A stretch of 33,400 bases of DNA from an uncultured Clostridia bacterium. GTDB lineage: Bacteria > Bacillota > Clostridia > Saccharofermentanales > Saccharofermentanaceae. Position 1 is the stretch's first letter, and every line of letters begins with the position of its first letter. The stretch covers positions 1 through 33,400 of the forward strand of contig CAMYXL010000034.1 of NCBI GenBank assembly GCA_947303255.1. The letters run 5' to 3'. The translations under genes were made by a program, and so were the position numbers. The notes below the pieces were generated by a model that saw only the letters and a list, made by a program, of their open reading frames with translations, was not told where the DNA came from and searched no databases. This document shows, in pieces, positions 18,460-25,410 of this stretch.

Positions 18460-18542
18460 GCGGATGTGGTGAAATTGGCAGACACGCTGGATTTAGGTTC
18501 CAGTACGAAAGTGTGCAGGTTCAAGTCCTGTCATCCGCACCA
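18460..18542 (+). tRNA. tRNA-Leu, anticodon UAG
   Basis: Acceptor arms GCGGATG (18460-18466) and CATCCGC (18532-18538) pair perfectly, and the 3' ACCA is encoded. The anticodon stem CTGGA/TCCAG encloses the loop TTTAGGT, giving anticodon TAG for CUA (and by wobble CUN) leucine codons. A long variable arm and T-loop GTTCAAGTC fit the class II leucine tRNA. Length is 83 nt. Confidence 0.96.
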
Positions 18543-18547
18543 AACAA

Positions 18548-18585
18548 AACAACCCTGTATCGGATTTGATATGGGGTTGTTTTTT
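18548..18585 (+). terminator. Intrinsic terminator of tRNA-Leu
   Basis: A 14-bp stem (18548-18561 with 18568-18581, two wobble pairs), 6-nt loop, then a T-run to 18585. Confidence 0.92.
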
Positions 18586-18592
18586 ATTTGAA

Positions 18593-18601
18593 TGGTATAA
18601 T
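18593..18601 (+). promoter_or_regulatory. Extended -10 promoter of the first GNAT gene
   Basis: TGGTATAAT, a perfect extended -10, eight nt after the tRNA terminator and 29 nt before the GTG start. No matching -35. Confidence 0.5.
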
Positions 18602-18630
18602 CGACTAAGAATCGATTTTGGAGGAGTATT

Positions 18631-19230
18631 GTGCTCGATAGAACTATTCCGTTTTACAACACGATCTTGAAATGCTCAGATTACTGGGATAAAGAAATAG
18701 AATTACCTGAAGGTTTTTCTATTTCTTCCTATCGATCCGGCTATGAGAAAGAATGGGCTAAGCTCGAGTATTCCATTGAAGATTTCGGATCATTAGAAGA
18801 AGCAGAGAAGTATTTTGTTGAGACGTATCTTCAGGATCCTGACATGCTTACGAATATTCTTTTCGCGTTGAATAAGGATAATGAGGTAGTAGGTTCGTGC
18901 ATTGCATGGCGTGATAAGAAAGATGATAAGTTTGTTTCTTCTCTTCATTGGCTTGTCGTTGATGAAAAGTATCAGGGAATAGGCTTAGGAAGGGCACTAA
19001 GTACTGCTGTTATGAATATCTATGCTGAGAATGCTAAGTTTCCTGTATACATTCACACACAACCGTGGAGCTGGAAAGCAATACTACTTTATATCTCATT
19101 GGGTTTCAAACTTCAGAAAACAGATTCTTTCTCACATTATAAAAATGAGTATGATAAGGCTATGACTGAACTTTCTAAGGTCATAACAAAAGAACAATAT
19201 GAATTGTTGCTGAATTCATCTGAAGACTAA
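18631..19230 (+). CDS. GNAT-family N-acetyltransferase
   Basis: Acetyl-CoA-dependent acyltransferase, 199 aa, acceptor unknown. The central GNAT core is clear: strand SSLHWLVVDEKY, then the acetyl-CoA pyrophosphate loop QGIGLGRAL, then an ILLYISLGFKL segment matching the usual C-terminal 'YxxxGF' strand. The first 60 residues are a family-specific extension. GTG start with GGAGGAG (18620-18626) just upstream. It stands alone between the tRNA-Leu terminator and a weak promoter for the next gene. Confidence 0.85.
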   Translation: MLDRTIPFYNTILKCSDYWDKEIELPEGFSISSYRSGYEKEWAKLEYSIEDFGSLEEAEKYFVETYLQDPDMLTNILFALNKDNEVVGSCIAWRDKKDDKFVSSLHWLVVDEKYQGIGLGRALSTAVMNIYAENAKFPVYIHTQPWSWKAILLYISLGFKLQKTDSFSHYKNEYDKAMTELSKVITKEQYELLLNSSED

Positions 19231-19242
19231 TAATATCAGGTA

Positions 19243-19248
19243 TATAAT
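19243..19248 (+). promoter_or_regulatory. Possible promoter (-10) of the redox-protein gene
   Basis: Perfect TATAAT 51 nt before the GTG start at 19299; no TG extension and no convincing -35. Confidence 0.3.
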
Positions 19249-19298
19249 CTTAATGAATTGATGCTGTGTAATGCAGTTATCTGGAAGGCGGTAATGAA

Positions 19299-19649
19299 GT
19301 GATCGATCATGAATCTATAGCCAGGAATAATCACCGTAGTGGTATGAATTGTGCCATGGCTGTATATGATGCATTAAGCGTAAATAATCCGAATAAAACA
19401 AATCCTCCAAGGCCGAGAGAGAATGGTGGAATGTGCGGAGCTGTACTGGCAGCTGAACAGACCATACGTGAGATGGGCGGAACAGAAGAGGATGTTGCTG
19501 AGTTCGAGAGAAAATTTATTGAAAAACATAAATATCTTAAGTGTGGAGAACTTAGAGGTTTTCTAAGCGGCAAATGCAATGACTATGTCGGCACAGCTGC
19601 AGCTATAGTCGGAACAATGGGATTGATTACGGATGATAGTATCGTTTGA
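19299..19649 (+). CDS. C_GCAxxG_C_C family redox-active protein
   Basis: Small cysteine protein of 116 aa related to the C_GCAxxG_C_C family, thought to carry redox-active cysteines or a metal cofactor; the exact reaction is not established. The family spacing is visible: SGMNCAMAVYDAL, then GGMCGAVLAAEQTI (the GCAxxG-like motif reads MCGAVLA), then LKCGELRG and GKCNDYVGTAAAIVG. A GTG start is used with GGAAGG (19283-19288) ten nt upstream. The next gene starts inside its last 17 bases. Confidence 0.75.
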   Translation: MIDHESIARNNHRSGMNCAMAVYDALSVNNPNKTNPPRPRENGGMCGAVLAAEQTIREMGGTEEDVAEFERKFIEKHKYLKCGELRGFLSGKCNDYVGTAAAIVGTMGLITDDSIV

Positions 19650-20004
19650 CCATAATAACATAGTGTGTGAAAACATTGATGAATTCGAAAAGGTAATAAA
19701 GCAACAGTTATCCCTTGATTCATCTGAGATCTGGGTGTCTGAAAACGGTGATACAGATGAGTATCCTTGCATGGGAATCTTAGTTAATTCAACGGGAGTT
19801 TCATTGAATCATTTTGATGAGGATGGAAGTTGCTATTCATCTTATTGCGGAGATTACGACGGAGAATTTGTTACCTTTTGCGATGGTCAATATGAGGTGC
19901 ATGCTTGTCAGGTCATCAGCAAAGATGATGCTTTAAAAGCACTTTTGGATTTTTACAAGGATAAGGGTAGATCAGATTCCATCAAGTGGGATCAGCTATA
20001 TTGA
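19633..20004 (+). CDS. Imm1-like immunity protein (orphan)
   Basis: 123 aa, acidic, soluble, with 4 cysteines. The layout matches the Imm1 family of polymorphic-toxin immunity proteins: EIWVSENG, YPCMGILVNSTGVSLNHFD, EFVTFCDGQYEVHACQVIS, and the closing helix ALKALLDFYKDKGRSDSIKWDQL, equivalent to the family's 'A..A...F...G..P..I.W'. Imm1 proteins neutralise a cognate toxin in the cytoplasm. No toxin gene is adjacent: the neighbours are a redox protein (17-bp overlap) and a P-loop kinase. The match is by memory of the family pattern, so a different beta-sandwich family is possible. Confidence 0.55.
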   Translation: MIVSFDHNNIVCENIDEFEKVIKQQLSLDSSEIWVSENGDTDEYPCMGILVNSTGVSLNHFDEDGSCYSSYCGDYDGEFVTFCDGQYEVHACQVISKDDALKALLDFYKDKGRSDSIKWDQLY

Positions 20005-20026
20005 GAACTATGATCGGGAGAAGAAA

Positions 20027-20515
20027 ATGAAGGTTATTATTCTTAACGGTCCGATGGGAGTCGGCAAGACTACAGTAGGAAAATATATCGCAGAACATAA
20101 CCCGGGAACCGCATTTATAGACGGTGACTGGTGTATGGATATTCATCCTTTTGTCGGAAATAGTGAAACCAGAGAAATGGCAGTTGATAATATCCTTCAT
20201 ATGATCAAAAACTACCAAAAGTGTTCAGAGTGTAACATGGTCGTCTTGGTGTGGCTTATGGATGATCCTAAGATCGTACAACAGATCTTAGCGGGACTAG
20301 CTGAACTAAATGCAGAGCCAATGCTATATACATTGATCTGTGAAAAAGATGAGCTTATCAGTCGCTGGGAAAATGATAAAGAATGCGAATGGCGAACTGA
20401 TGAATGGCTCAATATAAGCCTTAGATCGCTGCCTTCTTTTTCATTGATGGACAACATCATAAATACCGACGGCTTGTCTGTCGAGCGTATAGCGGAGATG
20501 ATAACGGATAAATGA
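20027..20515 (+). CDS. P-loop kinase-like ATPase (AAA_33/nucleoside-kinase type)
   Basis: 162-aa small NTP-binding protein. Walker A is GPMGVGKTT (8-16) directly after the first beta strand (KVIILN). FIDGDWCMDI after helix 1 corresponds to the acceptor-binding aspartate of adenylate, shikimate or gluconate kinase-like enzymes. MVVLVWLMDDP is the Walker B-like strand, and the ELISRWENDKECEWRTDEWL segment is an Arg-containing lid. It probably phosphorylates a small molecule, but the substrate is unknown. GGGAG precedes the ATG. Confidence 0.75.
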   Translation: MKVIILNGPMGVGKTTVGKYIAEHNPGTAFIDGDWCMDIHPFVGNSETREMAVDNILHMIKNYQKCSECNMVVLVWLMDDPKIVQQILAGLAELNAEPMLYTLICEKDELISRWENDKECEWRTDEWLNISLRSLPSFSLMDNIINTDGLSVERIAEMITDK

Positions 20516-20521
20516 TATAAT
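20513..20521 (+). promoter_or_regulatory. Extended -10 promoter of the membrane-protein gene
   Basis: TGATATAAT, where the TG extension is the stop codon of the preceding kinase gene. It is 45 nt before the ATG at 20567. Confidence 0.45.
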
Positions 20522-20566
20522 GAAGTTGTCCGAGTTCAGACTTTTATTTTTCTGCGGTAAATAATT

Positions 20567-21229
20567 ATGAAATACGGTGAATCTTCTTTTGACATCTTGT
20601 ATCTTATCTTCGCGATACTGACCGGAATTATCATCCTTATCAAACATCGCAACAAGAATGATGTCCTCATGGGAACTGCTGCACTGGTACTTGGTGTCGG
20701 TGATTCATTCCATCTTGTTCCCAGAGTATTAAACTATTTCATTGATAATGATTTCACATGGTACTTGGGATTCGGTAAACTTGTTACTTCAATTACCATG
20801 ACGATCTTCTATATTCTTGTCTTCTTACTTTATAAGAGTGTCTATCATAAGAACGATAAGAAGACCATCAGTATCGGCATAGCGATATATGTCTTAGCTG
20901 CTTTAAGGATCGCTCTTTGCCTGGCTCCGGGAAACAACTGGTTTACCGGTGAAGGAACCATTTTGTGGGCTGTGCTCCGTAATCTGCCTTTCATTGTTAT
21001 CGGAGGTCTTGTCGTTTATCTGTATTTTACTGTTCGCAGAGAAGATAAGTACTTAAGCAGATTGTGGCTTTATACTACGCTCTCGTTCCTGTTTTATATT
21101 CCTGTTGCGATCTTTGCATCTTTGCTTCCGATGCTCGGAATGCTTATGCTTCCAAAAACAGTATGCTACATTCTTATGCTTGTCTCATTCATAAGGAAGC
21201 AAAGATCTGAAAAAGGAGATATTAAATGA
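20567..21229 (+). CDS. Seven-helix membrane protein of unknown function
   Basis: 220 aa with about seven hydrophobic segments (about 9-25, 33-50, 63-85, 97-117, 134-155, 164-185 and 188-208) and short loops, a positively charged C-terminus (RKQRSEKGD) and no signal peptide. The second helix carries GDSFHLVPR, whose acidic, histidine and arginine residues inside a membrane helix hint at a functional site. I do not recognise the family. The overall shape (seven helices with an intramembrane Asp-Ser-...-His) loosely recalls CREST-type membrane hydrolases, but the other metal-binding histidines of that group are not seen. The ribosome site is weak (GCGGTAA). Confidence 0.75.
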   Translation: MKYGESSFDILYLIFAILTGIIILIKHRNKNDVLMGTAALVLGVGDSFHLVPRVLNYFIDNDFTWYLGFGKLVTSITMTIFYILVFLLYKSVYHKNDKKTISIGIAIYVLAALRIALCLAPGNNWFTGEGTILWAVLRNLPFIVIGGLVVYLYFTVRREDKYLSRLWLYTTLSFLFYIPVAIFASLLPMLGMLMLPKTVCYILMLVSFIRKQRSEKGDIK

Positions 21230-21291
21230 GTATCAGAACAAAGTATGGACACAATCATCTGCAGGAAAGTGAGCGGTCAATAGCGAAATAA
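21226..21291 (+). CDS. Possible 21-codon minigene or gene remnant
   Basis: An ATG overlaps the stop of the membrane-protein gene (ATGA) and lies 5 nt after a strong AAAAGGAG. It opens 21 codons (MSIRTKYGHNHLQESERSIAK) to a TAA. The good ribosome site and coupling suggest it is translated. It is too short to identify and may be the start of a gene that has been deleted. The remaining bases to 21398 show only two direct CTATTG copies. Confidence 0.25.
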   Translation: MSIRTKYGHNHLQESERSIAK

Positions 21292-21398
21292 GTTTCATAT
21301 GATTGAATTTGAATGACTATTGCTTCGGCTATTGTCTCATATTTCTGTTTTACCTTTTGACGGATATGCTTCAGAATGTGAATAGAGGTTAAAAAGAT

Positions 21399-21791
21399 AT
21401 GAAAGAATGGTTTGAAGAGTTATATGACATAGAGAGAACTTGGGGTCCGCACAGATCCTACAAGATCTATAATCCGATTACGGGAGAAATTTACATACAC
21501 AGTATTTTCGCCTTAGCTTCTATCGCGATCGCAATCTTTAATTTTTTCTCATTTATGGAAATACAGGAACTTATCATTGCTGTGCTTCTTGGTATAGTAG
21601 CATTTGTGTCTGGAATCGTTGGTCTTGTATTATCACTCAGAGCATTCTCTTATGCAATCGATTATAAGAGCGTCTTCAGAGTCGGAGTTGCTGTAAGTGG
21701 TGTTCTTTTCTCACTGTTGGGTATGATAGCTACTGTAGCATCATTCATTTTTGTCTTTATCCCTATTTATAGGTTGCTAAACAATCGTTGA
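21399..21791 (+). CDS. Small membrane protein, DUF4190-like topology
   Basis: 130 aa with a soluble N-terminus of about 33 residues and three to four hydrophobic segments (about 34-53, 57-82 and 92-124). The Gly/Ala-rich helices, with a pattern like 'GIVAFVSGIVGLVLSLRAFS', and a second long segment resemble DUF4190-type proteins, which often occur as tails of larger proteins or as small stand-alone membrane proteins. No catalytic residues are seen. AGAGG lies 11 nt before the ATG. No promoter of note is seen; the 170-nt gap upstream contains the 21-codon reading frame. Confidence 0.6.
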   Translation: MKEWFEELYDIERTWGPHRSYKIYNPITGEIYIHSIFALASIAIAIFNFFSFMEIQELIIAVLLGIVAFVSGIVGLVLSLRAFSYAIDYKSVFRVGVAVSGVLFSLLGMIATVASFIFVFIPIYRLLNNR

Positions 21792-21826
21792 TTAATACTT
21801 TGGTTATCTTTTTCGAAAAAAATTAA

Positions 21827-21835
21827 TGATATAAT
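21827..21835 (+). promoter_or_regulatory. Extended -10 promoter of the methyltransferase gene
   Basis: TGATATAAT, a perfect extended -10. The expected transcript start (about 21842) leaves a leader of about 30 nt before the preferred ATG. Confidence 0.45.
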
Positions 21836-21871
21836 CCTCATATATTTCTATCGATCTTGGATTGTAAATGT

Positions 21872-22504
21872 ATGGGGATTTTTGATGACGTAAATAACTG
21901 GGAGAAAACAGAAGGTGCAAAGATCATTTCTTCTATCATTGATGTAGCTGATCCTGTGATACTTGATTACGGTTGCGGTGCGGGTAATTATTCATTCGCA
22001 GCAGCATATGCTTTTGACCAAAAATGCAAAGTGTATGCGGTCGATATCAACAGGCAGTGTCTGGATTATATCAGTGAAAAAGCTAAGAATGAGAAGATCG
22101 GTTGCATAGACGCGGTTGAAGGAAGAGAAGACTACCGTCAGGATTTTGACAGTGATACATTTGATCTGGTTATCTATGCGGATATGTTCCATGGTGAAGA
22201 GAAGATATACGGCGGATTTCACCGTTTTATAATGATCGAAGAAGCGAAAAGGACATTGAAGAAAGGCGGCACTCTCGCTGTCCTGCCGTTTCATCTGTCT
22301 AATTTCCGTGATAAGGACAGAAAGAAGAGCAAATATACTTATAAAAAACTGATCGATGAAATAACTGAATACGGATTTGCATATATCGATAATGAATTGC
22401 AGGGGATTCATTTCGAGAAAGTGTACAGTCCTTATTATCAGCAGAAAGGCGGCATTACTTTTGAGAGCCTTGAACGGGGAAAACTGCTGATATTTGAAAA
22501 ATGA
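21872..22504 (+). CDS. Class I SAM-dependent methyltransferase
   Basis: 210-aa methyltransferase with acceptor unknown. Motif I is VILDYGCGAGNYS, followed by the acidic strand-2 end VYAVDIN, the acidic motif around the end of strand 4 in FDLVIYADMFHGEE, and the post-motif EAKRTLKKGGTLAVLPFH. The HGEE/FH pattern resembles small-molecule or Ubie-like methyltransferases. ATG 21872 is chosen: GGA at 21859-21861 precedes it and it begins the conserved GIFDDVNNWE; an in-frame TTG at 21857 would add five residues. A GNAT gene follows 15 nt after the stop. Confidence 0.8.
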   Translation: MGIFDDVNNWEKTEGAKIISSIIDVADPVILDYGCGAGNYSFAAAYAFDQKCKVYAVDINRQCLDYISEKAKNEKIGCIDAVEGREDYRQDFDSDTFDLVIYADMFHGEEKIYGGFHRFIMIEEAKRTLKKGGTLAVLPFHLSNFRDKDRKKSKYTYKKLIDEITEYGFAYIDNELQGIHFEKVYSPYYQQKGGITFESLERGKLLIFEK

Positions 22505-22519
22505 TAACAGGAGAATAAT

Positions 22520-23437
22520 ATGAGCATTACAACAAAACAATTTCAGAAATTTTCGGACCTTGATCTGGTCTGGAAGTTTTTGGTCGAGATCTATGAGTAT
22601 AAGAAAGACAACGGAGTAGCGGCTCCGTTCTTTGAGCATGCAATTAAAGCTTCTTGGATGGATTCGTCCTATTCTTATCTCGACAGATTATGGTTTGACG
22701 GAGACAAGGTCGTTGCATTTGTGTTTTATGAAGCACCGATAACTAACATATATTTTAATGTCCGCCCGGGATACGAGTATCTCGCGGATGAACTTATCGA
22801 TTATGCGATAACGACAATGCCTAACTTTGACAACGAGCAGCAATTTGTTCTTTTCGGAGGACAGGATTATCTTAAGAAAGCAGCTGCAAAACGCGGCTAT
22901 AAGCAGGTATATGAATATGTTGATCGCGTTTTCGATTTTGAGAATGAACTTAACTATGAGCTTCCTGAAGGGTATCACTTTGTTGAGGAGAAAGATATCG
23001 ATGTAACGAAGATGGCAAAGCTTTGCTGGTACGGATTCGGACACGGTGAGAGATGTGAGTTTAAAGATTACGATAAGTACGATGACTCACTTGATTGGAC
23101 GCCGGCTAAATCATATAAGGATATCGTCGGTGATTTCATGGCACCCTCTCCGCATTCGACTCAGGAATACTCTGTTGTCATTGCAGATGTGAATGAAGAG
23201 TATGCCTGCTTCGCAGGAATGTGGTGGATCCCGGAGAATAAACTGGCATATATGGAGCCTCTTTGCACGGCTCCTGAACATCGCCGTAAGGGTTTAGCCG
23301 CTGCTGCTCTTACAAGGCATTACCGCAGGATGAAAGCACTTGGTGCTACGCACATGACAGGTGGTGAGGATCCATTCTATGAGAAGATCGGGTATGGAGA
23401 CGGTTTTCATTGGAGTTTTTGGAAGAAGGATTCTTAA
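22520..23437 (+). CDS. GNAT-family acetyltransferase, probable tandem-domain
   Basis: 305 aa, about twice the length of a single GNAT domain. The N-terminal half (1-140) has a weak GNAT-like layout without a recognisable acetyl-CoA loop. The C-terminal half (about 145-305) is a clear GNAT domain with AYMEPLCTAPEHRRKGLAAAAL (acetyl-CoA loop HRRKGLA) and the closing FYEKIGYGDGFHWSFW strand. Two-domain proteins of this kind often have one inactive domain that shapes the acceptor site. CAGGAG precedes the ATG. It is probably cotranscribed with the methyltransferase. Confidence 0.8.
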   Translation: MSITTKQFQKFSDLDLVWKFLVEIYEYKKDNGVAAPFFEHAIKASWMDSSYSYLDRLWFDGDKVVAFVFYEAPITNIYFNVRPGYEYLADELIDYAITTMPNFDNEQQFVLFGGQDYLKKAAAKRGYKQVYEYVDRVFDFENELNYELPEGYHFVEEKDIDVTKMAKLCWYGFGHGERCEFKDYDKYDDSLDWTPAKSYKDIVGDFMAPSPHSTQEYSVVIADVNEEYACFAGMWWIPENKLAYMEPLCTAPEHRRKGLAAAALTRHYRRMKALGATHMTGGEDPFYEKIGYGDGFHWSFWKKDS

Positions 23438-23448
23438 TCTGATGCTTA

Positions 23449-23457
23449 TGCTATAAT
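23449..23457 (+). promoter_or_regulatory. Extended -10 promoter of dcd
   Basis: TGCTATAAT, perfect extended -10, 12 nt after the preceding stop and 33 nt before the dcd ATG; no good -35. Confidence 0.5.
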
Positions 23458-23490
23458 CTTCGATAAAAAGTATGTGGAGGATAATTGAAA

Positions 23491-24024
23491 ATGATCTTAT
23501 CAGACAAGACAATCAGCAGAATGTTTGAAGAGAAAACACTTGTGATCGAGCCTGTCACAAAAGAGCAAATACAGCCTGCAAGTGTTGATATCAGATTGGG
23601 AAACACATTCAGTGTTGTTGATGATACACCATCAGGAATAATTACGCTGGGCTCCCAGATCAACTATAAGACGATCACGACAGATACATATCTGATTTTG
23701 CCGGGTCAGTTTGTTCTGGCAACGACCATGGAGTATTTTGAACTCCCTGATGACCTTACGGCTTTCGTTGAAGGAAGAAGTTCTTTGGGAAGAATGGGTC
23801 TTTTCATTCAGAATGCCGGCTGGGTAGATCCGGGATTTAAAGGTGAGATAACTCTTGAGCTTTATAATGCGAACAGATGCGCGATCGAGCTTAAGAGCGG
23901 AAGAAGAGTAGGTCAGCTTGTTTTCGCTCAGATGGATGATCATGCAATGAATCCGTATAACGGAAAGTATCAGGGACAGACAGGCGCTACGGGATCCAGA
24001 GTATTTATGGATACAGATAAATGA
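23491..24024 (+). CDS. dcd: dCTP deaminase, possibly bifunctional dCTP deaminase/dUTPase
   Basis: Converts dCTP to dUTP (bifunctional members go on to dUMP). 177 aa, of normal family length. Family residues: IQPASVDIRLG near the N-terminus, EGRSSLGRMGL, then the active-site strand ending in TLEL with catalytic Glu123, and KYQGQTGATGSR at the C-terminus closing over the triphosphate. The segment before the catalytic strand reads NAGWVDPGFKG, resembling the TAGF/TAGW form of bifunctional enzymes (Methanocaldococcus, Mycobacterium) more than the TAHRIDPGW of E. coli; bifunctionality is therefore inference. ATG 23491 is preferred (GTGGAGG ten nt upstream) over TTG 23485. It leads a three-gene unit. 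Confidence 0.92.
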   Translation: MILSDKTISRMFEEKTLVIEPVTKEQIQPASVDIRLGNTFSVVDDTPSGIITLGSQINYKTITTDTYLILPGQFVLATTMEYFELPDDLTAFVEGRSSLGRMGLFIQNAGWVDPGFKGEITLELYNANRCAIELKSGRRVGQLVFAQMDDHAMNPYNGKYQGQTGATGSRVFMDTDK

Positions 24025-24037
24025 GAAAGAGAAGAAA

Positions 24038-24958
24038 ATGAACGCTAGAGAATATTTAGAGATCCTTCATATCGCAGAGAAGTTGAAGGATACGCCGCGT
24101 CACAGCACCACTACTAAGGGCAGAACCGAGAGTGTTGCCGAGCACAGTTGGCGCATTTCTTTGATGGCGCTTCTTCTGAGGCATGAGTTCCCTGAATTGG
24201 ATATAGATAAAGTGGTTTCCATGTGTCTGATCCACGATCTTGGAGAATGCTTTACGGGAGATATTCCGACATTTCTTAAGACAGACGGCGACCGCAAGAC
24301 TGAAGATGAACTTCTTGATCAGTGGGTGAAGACTTTACCTGAGGATTTGTCTTCTGATCTATCCGATCTATATGAGGAGATGGATGAGCAGAAGACTCCT
24401 GAATCTAAGCTCTACAAGGCATTGGATAAACTTGAAGCACTGATCCAGCATAACGAGGCTCCTCTATATACGTGGTCAGACAATGAATATGAGCTGAACA
24501 AGACATATGCATATAACACCGTGGAATTTTCTGATTGGCTTAAGACTTTGCGTGAAGAGATCCTTAAAGATACTCTCGATAAGATAGATGAAGCATGCTA
24601 TCTTTCCGAGTTTTGCGATGTTTTCTATGTAGAGGACAAGAATGTTGTTCTCGTTCATTGGAAAAAGTATTGTGAACTTGAACAGTACAGGAAGCCTCTT
24701 GAATGTGCATTGAATGTGATCAGGGAGCACGAAGGCTGCAACTACGTAGCCGATACCCGTGACGGATTTGAAGATAATCCTCTGGATACAAAATGGGTCG
24801 CTGATTATTTTATGCCTGAGGCAAAAGAATACGGATGTCAGATAATCTATTTCATCATTGATAAGGATAATTCGTTGAAGGATGAACTTGAAGGACAGGA
24901 GAAGGATTCTTCATCGCTTTTGAAGTTCAAATACATATATGGACTAGGGGAAATATAA
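24038..24958 (+). CDS. HD-domain phosphohydrolase (YfbR-like) fused to a STAS/SEC14-like C-terminal domain
   Basis: 306 aa. Residues 1-185 are an HD phosphohydrolase of the YfbR/HDDC2 kind, enzymes that usually remove phosphate from deoxynucleoside 5'-monophosphates. Metal ligands are visible: H36 in SVAEHSWR, H66-D67 in LIHDLGE and D130 in KALDKLEAL. Residues about 195-300 are not part of that family: VVLVHWKKYCEL, then CNYVADTRDG, then TKWVADYFMPEAKEYGCQIIYFII. This is the pattern of STAS/SEC14-type domains ('vDtR ... W ... P.a...G.k...fv'). dcd ends 13 nt upstream, so dCTP to dUMP to deoxynucleoside could be one pathway; that link is inference. Confidence 0.8.
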   Translation: MNAREYLEILHIAEKLKDTPRHSTTTKGRTESVAEHSWRISLMALLLRHEFPELDIDKVVSMCLIHDLGECFTGDIPTFLKTDGDRKTEDELLDQWVKTLPEDLSSDLSDLYEEMDEQKTPESKLYKALDKLEALIQHNEAPLYTWSDNEYELNKTYAYNTVEFSDWLKTLREEILKDTLDKIDEACYLSEFCDVFYVEDKNVVLVHWKKYCELEQYRKPLECALNVIREHEGCNYVADTRDGFEDNPLDTKWVADYFMPEAKEYGCQIIYFIIDKDNSLKDELEGQEKDSSSLLKFKYIYGLGEI

Positions 24959-25404
24959 TGACTATCTTAGCTGCAACAAAAAACAATCTTGAGACGATAC
25001 TCAAGCTTCAATATCTCGCTTATCAGTCGGAGGCTGAACTGTTTGGAACCAAGGACATTCCGCCGCTTAAGCAGACTTTGGACGAAGTCGTAGAAGAGTT
25101 TAACAAGGGTACCATCTTGAAGATGATCGATGATAATGATGAGATCATCGGTTCTGTCCGTGCGTACGAAGAAAACGGCACAGTCTACATCGGCAAGCTC
25201 ATGGTTCATCCTGATTATCGCGGCAAGGGCTACGGTTCAACTCTTCTTACAAAGATAGAAGAGTGCTTTCCGGGAAAGCGTTACGAGCTTTTTACCAGCA
25301 CCAGAAGCGTTGATAACATAAGGCTCTATTCAAAGCTCGGTTATAAGATCTTCGATGAGAAAAAGATCGATGATGAACTGACGTTTGTTTATATGGAGAA
25401 ATGA
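24958..25404 (+). CDS. GNAT-family N-acetyltransferase
   Basis: Single-domain acetyltransferase of 148 aa, acceptor unknown. Core motifs are IGSVRAYEENGTVYIGKLMVHPDY, the acetyl-CoA loop RGKGYGSTLL, and the C-terminal NIRLYSKLGYKIFDEK. It starts on the last base of the HD-STAS gene stop (TAATG), so it is translationally coupled to it and to dcd. Its stop lies 6 bp from the stop of the convergent minus-strand Nudix gene. Confidence 0.85.
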   Translation: MTILAATKNNLETILKLQYLAYQSEAELFGTKDIPPLKQTLDEVVEEFNKGTILKMIDDNDEIIGSVRAYEENGTVYIGKLMVHPDYRGKGYGSTLLTKIEECFPGKRYELFTSTRSVDNIRLYSKLGYKIFDEKKIDDELTFVYMEK

Positions 25405-25410
25405 ACCACT

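Noticed and set aside
18460..18542. tRNA-Leu as an integration site for the accessory genes that follow
   Set aside because: No second copy of the tRNA 3' end, integrase, relaxase or phage gene is visible within the window.
21992..22639. 215-codon minus-strand frame opposite the methyltransferase
   Set aside because: It is antisense to a clear SAM-binding protein and the start of a GNAT gene; its translation is low-complexity hydrophobic with no family motif or promoter.
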